DNA of 48,893 nt, from assembly GCA_023356535.1 (NCBI GenBank), contig JAKQYF010000009.1:1-48893 (forward strand), written 5' to 3'. A program made the translations under genes and the position numbers. The notes beneath the pieces are model-generated. The model searched no databases and was not told the DNA's origin. It was given only the letters and a program-made list of their open reading frames with translations. Of the stretch, positions 1 through 9,405 are shown in pieces. Position 1 is the first letter of the stretch, and each line of letters begins with the position of its first letter. Source of the DNA: Trichodesmium sp. MAG_R03. GTDB lineage: Bacteria; Cyanobacteriota; Cyanobacteriia; Cyanobacteriales; Microcoleaceae.

Positions 1-728
1 AAGTTTGGGATTTTCAGCCAGATATTGTGCTTTTAGCTTTTTTTATTGGTAATGATGTTACGGATAATTCTCGAAAGTTAGAAAATAATCATTACCGACC
101 TTTTTTTATCTATAAAAATGGCAAGTTAGAATTAGATTTATCCTTTAGGAAGCTAACTATTAGTCAGGCAAATCGTTACATGATTACAACAGTTGATAAA
201 TTACCGATTTGGCTTGTAAATAATGTCAGAATTTTACAAATAATCAAAAAAGTAGAGACAGATCAAAAGAAGAGAAATGCTGCCAGACACTTTGAAGAAT
301 TACAAGCAAATAATTTTAGGGAACCACAAAATCCTGTTTGGCAAGAAGCTTGGAAAATTACAGATGAACTAATAGGAATTATGGCCAAAGAAGTGCAGGA
401 AAAAGGCGCAGAATTTCAAGTAGCTACAGTGATGACTCCAATGCAAATTCATTCCAATAAAGAATTGCGAGAAGGATATATGAAAATCATGGATATTCAA
501 GACTGGTTTTATCCCACAAAAAGACTGCAAAATTTAGGAGAAATTCATAATTTTTATGTGATTGATTTAGTCAAACCTTTTGATGATTATGTTCAGAAAA
601 ATCCAGTTTGTTTTCATGGATTTAAAAACACAGCAATGTGTACAGGACACTGGAATGCTACAGGACATAAATTAGCAGGAGAAATTATTGCTGAAAAGTC
701 ATGTCAGAGGTTTTCAAAAAAGTTGTAG
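1..728 (+). CDS. SGNH/GDSL hydrolase-like protein, 5'-truncated by window edge
   Basis: The open frame runs in from the window edge (codons from base 3), so the N-terminal half is missing; an internal GTG at 27 is not the real start. What remains aligns with the central and C-terminal parts of the next two genes: the VWDFQPD segment, the FFIGND block (block III Asn of SGNH enzymes), and the C-terminal CTGHWN motif with the presumed catalytic His. Two cysteines flank that His (VCFHGF and MCTGHWN), as in the neighbours. It is the first visible member of a tandem paralog array. Substrate is unknown; the family includes esterases and polysaccharide acetyl-modifying enzymes, and the paralogs' N-terminal anchors suggest action outside the cytoplasm. 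Confidence 0.75.
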   Translation, partial: VWDFQPDIVLLAFFIGNDVTDNSRKLENNHYRPFFIYKNGKLELDLSFRKLTISQANRYMITTVDKLPIWLVNNVRILQIIKKVETDQKKRNAARHFEELQANNFREPQNPVWQEAWKITDELIGIMAKEVQEKGAEFQVATVMTPMQIHSNKELREGYMKIMDIQDWFYPTKRLQNLGEIHNFYVIDLVKPFDDYVQKNPVCFHGFKNTAMCTGHWNATGHKLAGEIIAEKSCQRFSKKL

Positions 729-1019
729 TTATAGGTAGTAGATAGTAGACTTGAATATAAAAAAATTACTGTGCTATCTAAAACCTATAGAGTATATTGC
801 ATCTAACCATTGTTTTTTGGCTCACAAATTCTGGACTACCATTTTCAAATCATAAATATATGATCTTAGACAATAATAAAAGATGTTAAACACTCAACTT
901 TCAGTAATACTGTCAGTCTTGAAAGCAAATCGTTTTTTTGAATAAGTTTGTACTCTACAGTAACTTAATTTATTCTCAATATTAAAAATAATCTCTGACT
1001 CAACAAACTTTTATATATA

Positions 1020-2237
1020 ATGAAACAACTGAATAATTTAGCCATAAATATCGGATTAATATTTGTAGCCTCAATAACTGGTATTTTAGTAGGGGAAATA
1101 GGATTAAGGGTAGCGAAAATAGAAGGAATTAAAAAAGTCAACAAGAATGAACCTCACAGACCTACCATGTTTCATACTCACGATCGCTATCGTGGTTGGG
1201 CATTACAACCAGGTTTTACTGCTTGGTGGCGAGAGGAGGGGGAAGCTTATATAGAAATTAATAGCGATGGTTTAAGAGACCGCGAATATAGTAAAATTAA
1301 GCCAGAAAATACATTAAGAATTGCTATACTAGGAGATTCTTTTGCTGAAGCGGTTCAAGTACCAATAGAGAAAACTTTTTGGTCAATAATTGAACAGAAA
1401 TTGACAAAATGTGACTCTCTTACTGACAGAAAAGTTGAGGTAATTAATTTTGGTGTTCATGGTTATAGCACCTTGCAAGAACTGTTGACTTTACGTCATC
1501 AGGTTTGGGATTATAATCCAGATATTATATTGTTAGCTTTTTTTATAGGAAATGATATTATTAATAACTCAAAAAAACTAGAGTATAGTCAATATAGACC
1601 ATTCCTTGTATATAAAAATGGAGAGTTGGTTGTCGATATGTCTTTCCAAGATTTAATTCCAGCTCTAAGTAATCGCTATGCTGCTTCATTTATAGACAAA
1701 ATGCCTGGTTGGCTGGTAAATAATTCCAGAATTTTGCAAGTAGTGAAAAAAGTAGATTTAAATCTAAAGAAAAAAAATTTAGACGCATATTTCACGGGTT
1801 TAGTACCGTATAATTTTCAGCCACCAATCAATAATAATTGGTATCAAGCATGGCAAATTACAGAAGAATTAATCAGATTAATAGTAGAAGAAGTGAGGCA
1901 AAGAGAAAAATATTTTTTTGCAGTATTAGTAGGAGATCCAAAACAGGTACATTACGACCAAACATATCTGCAAAAAACTTTTATGAAACAATACAATATT
2001 AATGATATGTTGTATCCTAATAAAAGAATAGAAGCTCTAGGCGATCGCTTGGATTTTCCCGTATTAGATTTAGCAGCACCCTTTCGAGATTATGCTGTAG
2101 AAAATCGAGTTTGTTTACATGGTTTTGAAAATACATCATTATGTATTGGGCATTGGAACATAGAAGGGCATCAGTTAGCAGGAAAAATTATTACTAATAA
2201 CCTCTGCAAACAGTTCAAATTGAATTATAATCAATAA
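1020..2237 (+). CDS. membrane-anchored SGNH/GDSL hydrolase-like protein, paralog 2
   Basis: 405 residues. Residues 8-27 form one hydrophobic helix after a Lys/Asn start, a signal anchor or uncleaved signal. Block I is ILGDSFAEA with Ser107, block II is NFGVHGYS, block III is FFIGND, and the C-terminal His block is CIGHWN with His378. Related SGNH proteins usually have Asp two residues before this His (DxHWN); here it is Ile, so the Ser-His-Asp triad may be incomplete or completed elsewhere. Cysteines at VCLHGF and LCIGHW are conserved in the array and could form a disulfide. The ATG at 1020 has no clear Shine-Dalgarno. The stop overlaps the start of the next gene by one base (TAATG), so translation is probably coupled. 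Confidence 0.8.
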   Translation: MKQLNNLAINIGLIFVASITGILVGEIGLRVAKIEGIKKVNKNEPHRPTMFHTHDRYRGWALQPGFTAWWREEGEAYIEINSDGLRDREYSKIKPENTLRIAILGDSFAEAVQVPIEKTFWSIIEQKLTKCDSLTDRKVEVINFGVHGYSTLQELLTLRHQVWDYNPDIILLAFFIGNDIINNSKKLEYSQYRPFLVYKNGELVVDMSFQDLIPALSNRYAASFIDKMPGWLVNNSRILQVVKKVDLNLKKKNLDAYFTGLVPYNFQPPINNNWYQAWQITEELIRLIVEEVRQREKYFFAVLVGDPKQVHYDQTYLQKTFMKQYNINDMLYPNKRIEALGDRLDFPVLDLAAPFRDYAVENRVCLHGFENTSLCIGHWNIEGHQLAGKIITNNLCKQFKLNYNQ

Positions 2238-3445
2238 TGAAAAAGCTACATAATTTAGCCATCAATTTAGGATTAACATTAAGTACATTAATATTTACTT
2301 TGACAGTAGGTGAAATAGGATTAAGAATAGTAGGAATTAAGCATCCAGCGCCAAGAAAGGATGCAGATGAAAATCCTCTTCATACTTTCCAAGATATATA
2401 CAGAGGTTGGGCAGGAAAACCTAATGGGAAAGGGTTATGGAAGGAAGAGGGTGTTCCTTCCGAAATAAAAATGAATAGTGCAGGATTTCGTGATTATGAA
2501 CGCAGTAAAAATAAACCCGAAAATGGATTAAGAATTGCCTTATTAGGAGATTCTTATACAGAAGCACTTCAGGTAAAATTAGAAGACACCTATGGTGCAA
2601 TAATGGAGGAAAAATTACAACAATGTCCTGTGTTAAAAAACCGAAAAGTAGAAGTAATGAATTTTGGTGTAAGTGGTTATAGCACAGCCCAAGAATTAAT
2701 GACTTTAAGACATCATGTTTGGGATTATCAACCAGATTTAGTCATATTAGCTTTTTATGCAGGTAACGATCTTAGTAACAATTCTCCTAATCTAGAACAC
2801 GACCATTTACGCCCTTATTTTGTTTACAAAGATGGGCAACTTGTAGCAGATATGTCATTCCGTGATTTGAAATTTTGGCAGAGAAATCGTTATGCTTTTT
2901 CTTTGGTAGATTTCTTACCATTTTGGTTAGTCAAAAATTCCAGAATTATACAGCTAATTAGAAAAGTAGATATTGATGCTAAACGCCGTCAGTATACCAA
3001 GGATTATAGGGAAATTAATATAGATTTTTATAAAGAACCAAAACCAAATTCTGATTGGGAAGAAACTTGGGAAGTAACTGAGGGTTTAATTAGCCTAATG
3101 AGAGATGAAGTATATGAAAAAAGAGCAGACTTTATGCTGATAATGGTCAGTCATGCTTCTCAAGTACTGCCTGATATTCAACAACGTGATAGTTTAAAAA
3201 AATCTTTAAATGTGTCAAATTTATTTTACCCAGATATCAGGCTGAAAAATTTTGGGAAAGAGGAAAATATACCAGTCTATAATTTAGCTGGACCTATGTG
3301 GGATGAGGCGAAAAAAACAGGTAAATGTTTCCATGGTTTTGATAATGCACTTCCCTGTGGAGGTCATTGGAATGTGGAAGGTCATAAATTGGTCGGGGAA
3401 ATAATGGCAAATTATTTGTGCAAGAAATATACTAATCCTAAATGA
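2237..3445 (+). CDS. membrane-anchored SGNH/GDSL hydrolase-like protein, paralog 3
   Basis: 402 residues, starting inside the stop codon of the preceding paralog. It has an N-terminal hydrophobic segment (about 9-26), block I LLGDSYTEA with Ser106, block II NFGVSGYS, block III FYAGND and C-terminal CGGHWN with His377. As in its neighbours, the Asp expected two residues before the His is absent (Gly) and a Cys precedes it. It is much closer to the paralog at 4986-6209 than to the gene before it (shared stretches such as MSFRDLKFWQR and NVSNLFYPDIRLKNFG), which points to a recent duplication. Likely periplasmic or envelope-facing; substrate unknown. Confidence 0.8.
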   Translation: MKKLHNLAINLGLTLSTLIFTLTVGEIGLRIVGIKHPAPRKDADENPLHTFQDIYRGWAGKPNGKGLWKEEGVPSEIKMNSAGFRDYERSKNKPENGLRIALLGDSYTEALQVKLEDTYGAIMEEKLQQCPVLKNRKVEVMNFGVSGYSTAQELMTLRHHVWDYQPDLVILAFYAGNDLSNNSPNLEHDHLRPYFVYKDGQLVADMSFRDLKFWQRNRYAFSLVDFLPFWLVKNSRIIQLIRKVDIDAKRRQYTKDYREINIDFYKEPKPNSDWEETWEVTEGLISLMRDEVYEKRADFMLIMVSHASQVLPDIQQRDSLKKSLNVSNLFYPDIRLKNFGKEENIPVYNLAGPMWDEAKKTGKCFHGFDNALPCGGHWNVEGHKLVGEIMANYLCKKYTNPK

Positions 3446-3533
3446 TTTGTGCTCAAAAAGTATATGGGCTTAGTGCCAAAATTCTATTGAGGAGTTTGTT
3501 GTTTTATTGGTACTTCCTGTAAGTACAAATGTT

Positions 3534-3767
3534 TTAGTTTGGGGGAGGAGAAACACAATTTAAAACTGTAAATCTTTGATCAATAATTTTTAGGGATTTT
3601 ATATAAAACACCCCTAAATTTTGTTCGTGTTTATCTCTTCTATGTATTATGCCAAGTGTGATAAATATTTGCCATAAATAGCTAAGGATTTTTGAGGAGT
3701 TAGGGTGGGTTTGTTTTAACTCTCTAAGGTCTGGATTTGACTCGATAAACTTATCTAATTCTTTCAT
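3534..3767 (-). pseudogene. possible N-terminal remnant of an IS630-type transposase
   Basis: The first 18 codons of this minus-strand frame (MKELDKFIESNPDLRELK) resemble the usual N-terminus of cyanobacterial IS630-family transposases, in front of their helix-turn-helix. The rest does not continue that similarity, and no catalytic DDE region follows within the gap. It lies between two SGNH paralogs, close to a possible IS605-type right end. The family call is from memory of the motif and is weak; it could be a chance ORF. Confidence 0.3.
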
Positions 3768-3835
3768 ATTAGTCTAGATCGACTTCTCATCCATTTTCTC
3801 ACATCTCATTCCTGATTACTATAGTAGTTTTAAAT

Positions 3836-3863
3836 AGTTAGTGAAGTTAGTTAAGTTAGTTAG
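3836..3863. repeat. imperfect AGTTAGT heptamer repeat
   Basis: About four imperfect copies of a 7-base AGTTAGT/AGTTAAGT unit in an intergenic gap. Short tandem heptamers of this kind are common in filamentous cyanobacteria. No function is evident. Confidence 0.5.
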
Positions 3864-4013
3864 AAATTTGGTACTGCGGTTCTAGTATAAATGAAGCCTA
3901 GTCAACTAATAAGGTTTTAAATTGATAGTAGCTGTAGGCTGATACACAAGCCAATTTCTTCATAAAAGCATCATAAGTTTGACTTTTTTTTGTTTTGAGG
4001 TATGATATAGAGA

Positions 4014-4112
4014 GTAAATCTCAGAGGGCAAGCGCTATGAAGCAGAAAGCCCCTAAAAGCAATGCTAGGGAATCTCGCCCTGTCTCGCAAGAGCAGCGTC
4101 GGGAGGATGTCA
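4014..4112 (+). mobile_element. possible right end of an IS200/IS605-type element
   Basis: A short open stretch reading like a TnpB tail (SAMKQKAPKSN, then SQEQRREDVN) leads into a hairpin-prone GC-rich segment ending in GGGAGGATGTCAA, the kind of 3' end typical of IS200/IS605 elements. No transposase body lies upstream, so only the end of a dead element would remain. Weak, pattern-based call. Confidence 0.3.
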
Positions 4113-4499
4113 ATAACAGGTCAACCTAACTTCTTTCGTCGAGAAGAGAACGAGTTTGATGTTCCAGTCAACGAAGGATATCCTGTTTTTCCCTATGTTA
4201 ATAGTGTAACAAATACAGAGTTATTAACGTTTGACTCTCTTGTACCAGATATATTACCACAATTGAGAAGTTTGGGTGCAGCCTTTAATGCTTATACAGA
4301 AAATAACAGGCCAATAGATGCAATACTTATTTATAAATTGAAAAATAACCTCTCAGAACAAATAAACCCTTTGAATATTACTCATTTCTTTACTTCTGAT
4401 TCATTTAACCCGAATGTAGTGTTAAGAGATTTCCCCTTTTCAGATGAAGGAGTTGGTTTCTGGGCACTTGCTTCAAGTACAGACGGCTTAGTTAGGTGA
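4107..4499 (+). pseudogene. fragment with a DUF5648-like THFFT repeat domain
   Basis: The open frame can start at ATG 4062, but that start lies in the presumed IS605-type end, so the first ~15 codons are probably not part of the original gene. The remaining ~130 residues include IYKLKNN, ITHFFTSD and DEGVGFWAL, resembling the aromatic repeat of DUF5648 (Y.l.N..THFyT...eGigFyal) seen in secreted cyanobacterial proteins. It has no signal peptide and no supported start. I read it as the C-terminal piece of a larger secreted protein truncated by an insertion. It could still be expressed as a small ORF. Confidence 0.4.
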
Positions 4500-4623
4500 T
4501 AAGAGACAAAATTTAAAGTGGTAGAAAGGAAAAAAAGAAAACTTTTTTTCCGCGAAATTACTGTTCAGTAGGAATATCTTGATACCCCATATTGAATTAA
4601 TCAAGCTTTTATCTAACCCCTAT

Positions 4624-4655
4624 AGGGACTTTTTCTGGAAAGTCCCTACCTTTTT
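4624..4655 (+). terminator. GGGACTTT hairpin followed by T-rich run
   Basis: A perfect 9-bp stem (AGGGACTTT / AAAGTCCCT, 4624-4632 with 4639-4647) with a 6-base loop, then ACCTTTTTG. It could terminate transcription. It also resembles the GTAGGGACGTT-type hairpins at 27146 and 48230, so it may be a relic of the same repeat. Confidence 0.45.
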
Positions 4656-4833
4656 GTTTATATTTAGTGTTGATTATGGAAAAACTGGGCCAGACATCCT
4701 CATTTCTCCCTTGAAGCAGGTACACAAAATTAATTACACAGGTTTTCAGACTGAATCCGTTATACTGCAAACCTAATATCAAATTAGTGTAGGTTAACAA
4801 TTTTGGGCCACAGGAAGGGCTTTTGTAAATTGT

Positions 4834-4941
4834 TATACCAAATCCGGTTACAAAAGCAGGTTTTTCCCATCTTCTAATCCCTCATTTAACAGGGGTCGTA
4901 ACTTGACAAAATACCTTCTTACTAAAAAGGATTTGGTATTA
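4834..4941. mobile_element. MITE-like element, family G (ATACCAAATCC ends)
   Basis: About 108 bp bounded by the inverted repeat ATACCAAATCC / GGATTTGGTAT, with no coding capacity. It lies about 45 bp upstream of the SGNH gene at 4986, so it is likely within or next to that gene's promoter region. Only one copy is in the window, so the mobile-element reading rests on the terminal inverted repeat alone. Confidence 0.45.
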
Positions 4942-4985
4942 TTTATATTTTGTATCTCTGACAAATCATTTGACACTGCTATATA

Positions 4986-6209
4986 ATGAAAAAATTGAAG
5001 AATTTAACCATTAATTTAGGATTAACAGTCACTACATTAATATTTACTATTACAGCAGGCGAAATAGGTCTCAGAATAGCAGGAATTAAGTACCCCCCAC
5101 CCCTAAGAATAGATAGGGAATTAGATGGTAATTCCCCCTACACTTTCAAAGACCCTTACCGAGGTTGGGGTGGAAATCCTAACGGCAAATCATTTTGGAC
5201 CGGAGAAGGTATACCTTCGGAAATAAAAATGAATAGTGGAGGATTTCGGGATTATGAACGGAGTCAAACTAAACCTAAAAATGGATTCAGAATTGCTTTA
5301 TTAGGAGATTCTTTTACTGAAGCAATTCATGTCAAATTAGAAGATACTCATGGTGCAATAATAGAACAAAATTTACAGCAATGTCCTGTCTTAAAAGATA
5401 GGAAAGTTGAGGTAATGAATTTTGGAGTACAAGGTTATGGAACAGCTCAAGAATTAATGACATTAAGACATCATGTTTGGGATTATTCACCAGATTTAGT
5501 GATGTTAGTTTTTTTTGCTGCTAACGACCTTCGTAATAATTATCGCACTTTAGAACATGATCATTTACGACCCTATTTTACCTATCAAGATGGTCAACTT
5601 GTGGCAGATATGTCATTCCGCGATTTGAAATTTTGGCAAAGAGATCGTTATGGTTTTTCCCTAGTAGATTTCTTACCATTTTGGTGGGTGCAAAATTCTC
5701 GAATTTTACAGCTAATTAGGAAAGTAGATATTGATGGGAAATACCGTCAATATGAAAAAGACTATAGTGAAATTAATCTAGGTTTTTATCAAGAACCAAA
5801 ACCAAACTCAGATTGGCAAGAAACATGGAAAGTGACTGAAGGTTTGATGAAATTAATGAGAGATGAAGTCTCTGAAAAAGGGGCTGATTTTATGGTGGTA
5901 ACAGCTAGTGATTCTCATCAGGTTTTACCAGATATTCAAAGGCGTGATGGATTTAGAAAATCTTTGAATGTGTCAAATTTATTTTATCCAGATATCAGAC
6001 TAAAAAATTTTGGGAAAAAGGAAAATATACCAGTTTATACTTTAGCAGGACCTATTTGGGATGAAGCTAAAAAAATAGGTAAATGTTTACATGGTTTTGA
6101 TAATGCAATTCCCTGTGGAGGTCATTGGAACGTAGCAGGTCATAAATTTGTAGGAGAAATAATGGCCAATTATTTGTGCAAGAGATATACTAATCTACTA
6201 AAAAAATAA
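4986..6209 (+). CDS. membrane-anchored SGNH/GDSL hydrolase-like protein, paralog 4
   Basis: 407 residues. N-terminal hydrophobic anchor at about 9-26, block I LLGDSFTEA with Ser109, block II NFGVQGYG, block III FFAAND, C-terminal CGGHWN with His380. The Asp expected two residues before the His is Gly, and the paired cysteines (GKCLHGF, PCGGHW) are kept. It is nearly a copy of the 2237-3445 gene, separated from it by ~1.5 kb containing gene and element fragments. It has its own upstream region, so it is probably transcribed separately. Likely an envelope protein; substrate unknown. Confidence 0.8.
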   Translation: MKKLKNLTINLGLTVTTLIFTITAGEIGLRIAGIKYPPPLRIDRELDGNSPYTFKDPYRGWGGNPNGKSFWTGEGIPSEIKMNSGGFRDYERSQTKPKNGFRIALLGDSFTEAIHVKLEDTHGAIIEQNLQQCPVLKDRKVEVMNFGVQGYGTAQELMTLRHHVWDYSPDLVMLVFFAANDLRNNYRTLEHDHLRPYFTYQDGQLVADMSFRDLKFWQRDRYGFSLVDFLPFWWVQNSRILQLIRKVDIDGKYRQYEKDYSEINLGFYQEPKPNSDWQETWKVTEGLMKLMRDEVSEKGADFMVVTASDSHQVLPDIQRRDGFRKSLNVSNLFYPDIRLKNFGKKENIPVYTLAGPIWDEAKKIGKCLHGFDNAIPCGGHWNVAGHKFVGEIMANYLCKRYTNLLKK

Positions 6210-6395
6210 TAAAGGAGGTAAAAACAAACATTCTATTTCCCTATAAAGTTCCAGCAAATTACTAACTACAAGAAGTACAGATATTAAAAATTAAATGTCC
6301 CTACTGCGAGCATTTTGTCCGCAATAGCTGTACCTCACCAGGGTAAAAACCGCCATATTATTTTTGTAATTTTTCCAAACTGAAAACTGCTATAA

Positions 6396-7847
6396 ATGAG
6401 TTTGCTACAGTTTAAACTATTTTTTATTGGCTATCAAAAAATAAAAAGTCAATTAGGAAAAAAAATTGGTAAGGCTATGAAAAAAATAAAAAATTTGAAA
6501 TTGATTCAGGGAATAAAAACAGTATTAAGTTTAGCTAGTATTAACTTAATTTTAGCATTTATTGGTTTAGAGGTTGTATCATTAGCATTTTATTATTCTC
6601 AGGAAAAACAACTATTTTATACTAATAAAAAGACTATTTCTCAAGTTCGGGAAGAACTGGAAAAAACAGGGGCTAGACTAGGTAAAGATATAAATGATGA
6701 ATCAATATTAGAACGGCTACATCCTTTTTTTGGCTATGTACTAAAACCAGGAATTTTTACCCAGGAAGAATCAGGAATAAAGGTTAATAATTATGGCCTT
6801 TTATCTAAGTATGATTATCCTTTTATTAAAAGCAATAGAAATCAGTTTGTTATAGGCATATTCGGCGGTTCAGTTGCTGGTGATTTGGCTGTCAATTCGG
6901 TTTTCAATCAAGCAATAGAGAATGAAGGATTTGTTAAATATTTAAAACAAGTTCCCAAACTAAAAAATAAAGAAATTATCATTTTATCTTTTGCAAGTGG
7001 GGGTTATAAACAACCACAGCAATTGTTAATGTTGAGCTATTTTATTTCTATTGGGCAAGAATTTGATTTAGTTATTAATATAGATGGGTTCAATGAAGTA
7101 GCGCTATCTCACCACAATAATCAGCAAGGGATAGAGTTATCTTTCCCAAGTATACAACATATCTTACCTTTAACACAGTTAGCTAATGGTGATTTGTCCG
7201 TAATGGTAGCGATAGTTAAAATTAGTGAGCTGAAAAATAATTTATCAACTAGTATTAATAAATTAGAAAGTTGTAAATTAGCATTGTGTTATAGTTGGAG
7301 AAGTTTGCAGGTTAAAGGATTAGTAGACAGATACCAAACAGAGCTTATCAAATATGATGAACAAATCGCTAGAAATTCTAGCAAAATTAAAATTGATGGG
7401 AGTAATAGTCTAGTATATTTGAATAAAATGTCAGAAGTATTAGAGGATAAAGCTGCTTTTGAAAAAGTCACTGAAAATTGGTATAAATCATCATTAACAA
7501 TGAGTCAAATTCTAGCCCAGAGAGATATATTATACCTTCACTTTATTCAGCCCAATCAATATTATTCTACAGAAAGAGTCTATAGTCCAGAAGAAAAAAT
7601 CTTTATTATCGAAGATCATTCTTATGCTGTAGGAGTTAGGAAAGGTTATCCAGTATTACTTTCTAAAATTAATCGCTTACGAGAAGCAAAAGTTAATATA
7701 TTTAATACTGTTAAGATTTTTGATGGGGAAAAAGAAATAGTTTATCGAGATGCTTGTTGTCATTATAATATGATTGGCCAAAGAATTTTAGAAAAGTATA
7801 TTGCTAATTCCATCAAAACTATCATGGACAAGAAAGATATAAATTAG
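6396..7847 (+). CDS. divergent SGNH-like membrane-anchored protein
   Basis: 483 residues from ATG 6396, or 456 from ATG 6477 (Met28), which has AAGG just upstream and starts right before the basic and hydrophobic signal anchor (MKKIKN..., hydrophobic 39-60). The SGNH pattern is recognisable but altered: FGGSVAG replaces GDS (Ser near 157), SFASGGY is the Gly block, NIDGFNEV carries the Asn, and DACCHYN carries the C-terminal His with an Asp just upstream. The ~130-residue insertion between the Asn and His blocks has no recognised fold. It follows the four tandem paralogs on the same strand and probably shares their envelope role; substrate unknown. Confidence 0.65.
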   Translation: MSLLQFKLFFIGYQKIKSQLGKKIGKAMKKIKNLKLIQGIKTVLSLASINLILAFIGLEVVSLAFYYSQEKQLFYTNKKTISQVREELEKTGARLGKDINDESILERLHPFFGYVLKPGIFTQEESGIKVNNYGLLSKYDYPFIKSNRNQFVIGIFGGSVAGDLAVNSVFNQAIENEGFVKYLKQVPKLKNKEIIILSFASGGYKQPQQLLMLSYFISIGQEFDLVINIDGFNEVALSHHNNQQGIELSFPSIQHILPLTQLANGDLSVMVAIVKISELKNNLSTSINKLESCKLALCYSWRSLQVKGLVDRYQTELIKYDEQIARNSSKIKIDGSNSLVYLNKMSEVLEDKAAFEKVTENWYKSSLTMSQILAQRDILYLHFIQPNQYYSTERVYSPEEKIFIIEDHSYAVGVRKGYPVLLSKINRLREAKVNIFNTVKIFDGEKEIVYRDACCHYNMIGQRILEKYIANSIKTIMDKKDIN

Positions 7848-7945
7848 GATTTCTATCTCCTTAACTAAAATAATTAAAATTATATGAAACAATGATCGAA
7901 CACTAACAAAAAAATCAATAATGATGCAGCAAATAAGAAATAGTT

Positions 7946-8089
7946 TATATATAGCAATCCTATTTAATTTGTGTCAAAAATTTGGCTGGGTTTTGGGAAT
8001 AAATTTAAAGGCAATAGGCACTGAGTAAAAGTTTTAGGGTTTATTTATACTTTTTGAATTGTTACAACCTATGGGCGGATTGCTATATA
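7946..8089. mobile_element. MITE-like element, family H (ATATAGCAATCC ends)
   Basis: About 144 bp with the terminal inverted repeat ATATATAGCAATCC / GGATTGCTATATAT and a possible 5-bp flanking duplication TAGTT (7941-7945 and 8090-8094). It is non-coding and lies between two convergent SGNH-type genes. Lone copies of the same end (TAGCAATCCTA) occur near 16727, 29020, 34367 and 40318. Confidence 0.5.
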
Positions 8090-8113
8090 TAGTTGTTGCC
8101 ATACTACTGAAAA

Positions 8114-9181
8114 CTAGGGGAAAAATTTCTGAGAGAGATATTTATCTATTGCTTCCGCAGCTAGTCTATTACCAGCAATATTCCAATGGATATCGTTTGG
8201 TTTGTAGAGAGCAGTTTCGGAACCAGCAGCAACAAATTTTTCTACAATATCTAGATGATATATACTATGTTGATTCAGTTTTTGAGATAGTAATTTATTA
8301 GGCTGTCGAAAGTCAAATTGTTCTGGATAAAAATTGTAACTAGTAATAACTTTTTCTCTTAGTCGTTTAATAACTTGTACTTCATCAGGCATTAAGACTA
8401 CAACTAAAGTAATATTTTGGCGATCGCAGATTTCCTTAATTTTTAGTAGGTCGCTAAAAGCATCATTAAAGTGTTCTAGAAAATCTGTTTTTTCAGGATT
8501 TTTGATAAAAATGTAACTTCTCTTTTTTGCCTCTTGCAGATGAAAGTCATCTGGTACAGTAGGCAAATCTTCTCGATATTCAATACCATGATGATAGAGG
8601 TTGCCTTCAAACTGACTATTCACCTTGATCAAAAAATCAAAAAAAGATAAAACGTAAGAATCTTGAACTTTAAGTAATCTTCTATCTTGTTGTGATTTAT
8701 AGTTGTCAGAAAAGTCATTACCAATATAAAAAGATAGTAAAAGCATATCAGGGTTTAACTCTAATCCCTCATTGACAAATAGGGATAAATAATCTTTCGG
8801 TCCAATTGCAATTATTCCCATATTAATTAATTCTATAGTTTGCTGACTATCCTGATTAAGCTTAGACTCCAATAGAGTTAAAAAATTATGTTTGTAGGGA
8901 ATACCTCCATAAGCAAAAGAATCACCTATGCCAATAATTCTATATGTGCCTTCTGCTTTTTGCTTGGTAAATTCGATATCTTTAAATCCCCGAGAATTTA
9001 ACTGAAAATCATAATCTGTAGAAAATGGTCTTCCTCGCCAGCGATTATAAGATGAGGGATCGTAAAACATAAACGAAGGATTAATTTTGTGATAAATTCT
9101 GAATGCAGCTTCTGTGAATCCAAATGTTATTAAAGAGATAATTACTGTTTGACGGAGGAGAGAAAAAATATTTTTCATCAT
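8114..9181 (-). CDS. membrane-anchored SGNH/GDSL hydrolase-like protein with intact triad motif
   Basis: 355 residues. N-terminal hydrophobic segment (about 8-24), block I GIGDSFAYG with Ser88, Gly block NMGIIAIGP, Asn block FYIGND, and C-terminal NDIHWN with Asp330 and His332, the usual DxH pair that the tandem paralogs lack. Features such as KPNKLLSQ before the His block resemble AlgX/AlgJ-like and polysaccharide-modifying SGNH proteins. It is convergent with the tandem array and divergent from the membrane protein at 9406. A role in modifying an envelope or secreted glycan is plausible but is inference. Confidence 0.75.
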   Translation of the reverse strand: MMKNIFSLLRQTVIISLITFGFTEAAFRIYHKINPSFMFYDPSSYNRWRGRPFSTDYDFQLNSRGFKDIEFTKQKAEGTYRIIGIGDSFAYGGIPYKHNFLTLLESKLNQDSQQTIELINMGIIAIGPKDYLSLFVNEGLELNPDMLLLSFYIGNDFSDNYKSQQDRRLLKVQDSYVLSFFDFLIKVNSQFEGNLYHHGIEYREDLPTVPDDFHLQEAKKRSYIFIKNPEKTDFLEHFNDAFSDLLKIKEICDRQNITLVVVLMPDEVQVIKRLREKVITSYNFYPEQFDFRQPNKLLSQKLNQHSIYHLDIVEKFVAAGSETALYKPNDIHWNIAGNRLAAEAIDKYLSQKFFP

Positions 9182-9405
9182 TAATTTTTAGTTTTGCGAG
9201 GGAAATCTTCTTGCTGAAATTAAGCAAAGTAAATCTAGATTACTAATCAGTAAGAGATTAATGTAGCATATAACTGTCAGCTATTAGCTTTTTAAGTAGG
9301 TAGACATAATTTTGTATATCTAAATTTTCTGATGAACTTTTCGGGTTACAAAACGGCACAAAAATCCTTGACTGAACCGTATCGAAATATAATTTACAAC
9401 AAAAT

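Noticed and set aside
4579..4800. Overlapping open frames on both strands
   Set aside because: They cover a hairpin and repeat remnants and show no conserved motif.
8059..8301. Plus-strand open frame of 80 residues
   Set aside because: It overlaps the 3' end of the well-supported minus-strand SGNH gene and starts in a family H element.
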